Source: Sporobolomyces roseus (Eukaryota > Basidiomycota > Microbotryomycetes > Sporidiobolales > Sporidiobolaceae). From it: DNA of 64,000 nucleotides. This document shows positions 61,665 through 64,000 of the stretch, one piece after another (position 1 is the stretch's first letter; every line of letters starts with the position of its first letter). The notes under the pieces were generated by a model. The model was not told where the DNA came from. It did not search any database and worked only from the letters and a program-made list of their open reading frames with translations. A program made the translations under genes and the position numbers. The stretch is taken from NCBI GenBank assembly GCA_016617785.1, contig JADILM010000002.1, forward strand, positions 2,046,001 through 2,110,000, read 5' to 3'.

Positions 61665-62646
61665 TCACTCGAGCTTCAACCTTTCACTCAACGACGGGTT
61701 CGCAACGCACAACTCTTTCATCAACTTCGGAATGAGGTTCTCGAAAACGTCAGAGAGTGCTCCGTAGTACATGTAGATGTCACCGCACTCCGCCAACAGA
61801 ATGTGCATCCTGAGACTGTGAGTGCAATAACTCATCGAGGTTTCCCTTCTTTCAGATCCAATTGCTTCCTTGTGACGGAGTGATCCGAGGGTGATCAAGA
61901 TGACGAGTCGATGGTGTAGTAGAGTGTACTTGGGAGTATTGATCGAGTTGATGTAGCAGGGAACAACGGAATTGCCAACGACTTCTGCAAGGTAATCGAA
62001 GGGACTTTGAGCCACGACTCGGAGGAAGTTGTCGGGTGATGCCATAGCTCCGATGACGGGTCGGGTGCGCCACATCATCTCTCTGTTCTTGAGATTGAAG
62101 AGGGTCATTCGCAAATCGAGAAGTCGGCGAACAGCTTCCTCCGAGAGAATCGGTTTTGAAGCTTGCTTTGCTCGTTGCTGCATAGATTGCTGTCAGTACG
62201 AGTATCGTCGTTGCACAGTCAAAGATGGCCAGTGCTCACGGAGTAATGAATCTCAGCTACTGCGAGATTCAAAAAGTTCTTCTTTCTGACTTCGCTGTCG
62301 AGGAGCGAATGCCTCGCGCAATTGTACGGATCCCCATTGGTCAAAGTGTAGAGGGGCTCCTTCAAGAGTCGGAGTAGATCGTCAACTTCATCCTGATTTA
62401 GAGACGGCCATTTGAAGGGGTTCGAGCCGCAAATTCGTTTGTGAGAGGACCAAATCTAGTCACCTCAAAAATCAGCCCGAGATCATGAGAGACGCATTCG
62501 ACATTACTCACAAGCGTTTGATGCTCTTGAGAACAGAAGAACATCCAATCAATTCCAGCTTTGTTGCATTTCGAACAACGCGTTGATGAAGCTTTTCCGC
62601 ATACGACACACCCTCCTAGGGTTTGCCGAGCAACGGAGGTAGACAT
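61665..62646 (-). CDS. MYND zinc-finger protein, paralog H
   Basis: ATG at 62646 (MSTSVARQTLGGCVVCGKAS). Exon 1 has CSKC and WMFFCSQEHQTL before a GTGAGT donor. Exon 2 gives IWSSHKRICGSNPFKWPSLN and DEVDDLLRLLKEPLYTLTNG. A further intron precedes AKQASKPILSEEAVRRLLDL. The C-terminal domain is the most divergent in the window: QSPFDYLAEVVGNSVVPCYI replaces DPFGFLAY, the FQHR part is YTLLHHRLVILITL, and the end is IPKLMKELCVANPSLSERLK. A tetrapeptide GGCV replaces GECV at the first Cys. Still clearly the same family and exon pattern, and the C-x3-H variant is kept. The nearest relative is the fragment at 57755. Confidence 0.78.
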
Positions 62647-62754
62647 CTTGAAGCTGTCGAGGAAGTATGTGGGCGGATTGGAGTCGAAAGCGGCAGGAGT
62701 GGGAGGAAGAGGAAAGAGAAGAGAAAGGAGAGGTTTTTCGCCTCCGATGCGATT

Positions 62755-62760
62755 CCGCGG
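62755..62760 (-). promoter_or_regulatory. CCGCGG element upstream of MYND H
   Basis: Gene-strand context GAGGTCCGCGGAATCGCATC, 109 bp before the ATG, the same distance as in the fragment G. Flanks shared with G include the GCGGAATCGC stretch. Confidence 0.4.
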
Positions 62761-62939
62761 ACCTCTCCTTTCGCACTCTCAGCTTAGCGAATGTACTGAT
62801 GTAAAGCGAGCTCCGACATTACATTCCTAAGCGCTCCTACCGATTCTTCGAAAGCACTTCTCAACTGTTCCTCAAGCATTTCGCACCCATTTCAATCTCC
62901 TCTTTCATCGTCCGCACTTCCCAGCTATCTTCACTGTCC

Positions 62940-64000
62940 TCACTCGTTCTGCCATTCCTCCAAAGTCCTGATCCCTCGCAAGTGACTCAACATCGTCCTC
63001 ATTTCCCCAACTTTCCCTTCTCCAGCCAATCTCTGCCCTTTCTCCGCGATTCGATTCCCCAGTTCAACGATGAGTTCTCCGAGTACCTCCGGTAGCTGAA
63101 CGAATTGCTCTTCTTCTTGATTGAGCGGCGTTGAGAACACTTGCGTTTCCGCTCCTCCATCCGACCAGTTCTTGCGAATCTGGATACCGTGCGGCTCGAA
63201 GTCCTTGGCGAGTTGCGACCAGACTCTCTTGTACATGCCAATAGGGTGCTTGACGTAGAGTGATTTGAGACTGTCACTCAATTCCGTGATTCGTTCGACG
63301 AGTTCGTCAAACTCAGCGGATAACAAGCTCTTGTAAGGTAGGTTGTAAGCTTGATCGAATTCGAGCTGAAGGTTGACAAGTGAGGTAGGTCGAGGAGGCG
63401 AAGGATTTCGCTTGCGGAGGATAAATCGTGACAGCGGATTTCAAGTTTCTCTAGTTGAGGTAGAAGTATAGGCGAGATCTCGGTGAAGATTGAAATGGTC
63501 TTGAAGCTGACTTGAAGAAGTCGAAGAGAAGGGAACAGACTTGCGAACTCGAGCAAAGTGACATCGAAATCTTCTTGGACCTCCTTCTTCGAGTTTATCA
63601 CGAACTTGAGTGAGCAGAGGGTATCTCGGAAGTAGTAGTGGATGTCGAGTGCAGATGTCGGAGTTACGCAGGCAGTAGGAAGAGCTCCGTCGAAGGAGAG
63701 GGTGAGATGTTGTAGAGCGGATAACTGTGCGAGTACGGCGGGAAACGGAGAGGTCTCGAGGAGGAGGAGAGCTGGAATCGTCAAGCTGTGAATTGAGGGA
63801 TTGAGAAAGAGATAAGTGATTATCTGCTGAGGGTTGTCGTATTCGAGGTTCCAGGATCGAACTCTGCTCGCCAAATGAGCGAATTTCTTGACGGTTTCTC
63901 GCTGAGCTTCGACATCACTTGCGCGGAAATTCGAACCGAGTAGCTTGTCCCACATTTTACCAGTGAAGGTGATTGAATCCAGGTTGGGCAGACCAGGGCA
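62940..64000 (-). CDS. F-box/LRR-like protein, partial, with possible frameshift
   Basis: The 5' end lies beyond the window. The visible part starts in a leucine-rich region: VRSWNLEYDNPQQIITYLFL, PSIHSLTIPALLLLE, LSALQHLTLSFDGALP, FPSLRLLQVSFKT and LPQLEKLEIRCHDLSSASE, ending LRLLDLPHL. From about 63388 the sensible reading continues one base out of frame as VNLQLEFDQAYNLPYKSLLS, then AEFDELVERITELSDSLKSL and a tail ending TLEEWQNE. No splice signals fit, so this is either a single-base deletion in the genome or a sequencing error. It resembles the F-box genes at 46 and 60 kb in style. Function likely SCF-type substrate recognition, inferred from the repeats only. Confidence 0.55.

Overview
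The window reads as nuclear chromosomal DNA of a basidiomycete fungus, probably a Pucciniomycotina-type yeast. The evidence is dense short spliceosomal introns (GTGAGT or GTAAGT donors, CTAAC/CTGAC branch points, pyrimidine-CAG acceptors), micro-exons, TCGA-rich exons, a basidiomycete-type calmodulin, and fungal proteins such as LAS17/WASP, TIF35, RAX1 and SRO9-like LARP. The phylum call is inference from gene structure and protein flavour. I saw no rRNA, tRNA, CRISPR array, transposase or reverse transcriptase.

Layout. (1) Left accessory block, about 1-11.4 kb: four MYND zinc-finger paralogs, all on the + strand, with a multiply frameshifted class I histone deacetylase relic and an F-box gene between them. 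(2) Conserved core, about 11.6-43 kb: LAS17/WASP with a CRIB/GBD motif, calmodulin, two tandem secreted carboxylesterases, glucose-6-phosphate isomerase, two low-complexity proteins, an SRO9/LARP1-type La-motif protein, a METTL14/Kar4-type MT-A70 protein, eIF3g, a secreted protein and a RAX1-like RGS membrane protein. (3) Right block, about 43-64 kb: a secreted M28 aminopeptidase and its decayed copy, each followed by a convergent MYND gene, three F-box/LRR-like genes, SLX1, a hexose transporter, PPT2 and two further MYND genes (one only a fragment). All four MYND genes here are on the - strand.

The main novelty is the MYND family. There are eight members in 64 kb, oriented inward from both sides of a housekeeping core. 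They share a first intron that splits the finger, a His in place of the canonical sixth Cys ligand, and a SET-less C-terminal domain of about 200 residues. Leaders are far better conserved than the proteins: one 174-bp stretch is identical between two copies 8.5 kb apart. A CCGCGG element lies 109-123 bp before the start codon in six of the eight copies. Members show every stage of birth and decay. One has lost the last zinc ligands, one is an isolated first exon broken by a 14-bp duplication, and one arose in a duplicated M28-MYND module.

Other points worth checking are an apparent Glu-to-Gln change at the catalytic-base position of glucose-6-phosphate isomerase together with a GG splice donor in its active-site region, 10-21 nt exons in calmodulin and the esterases, and an open spliced extension behind the PPT2 stop codon.
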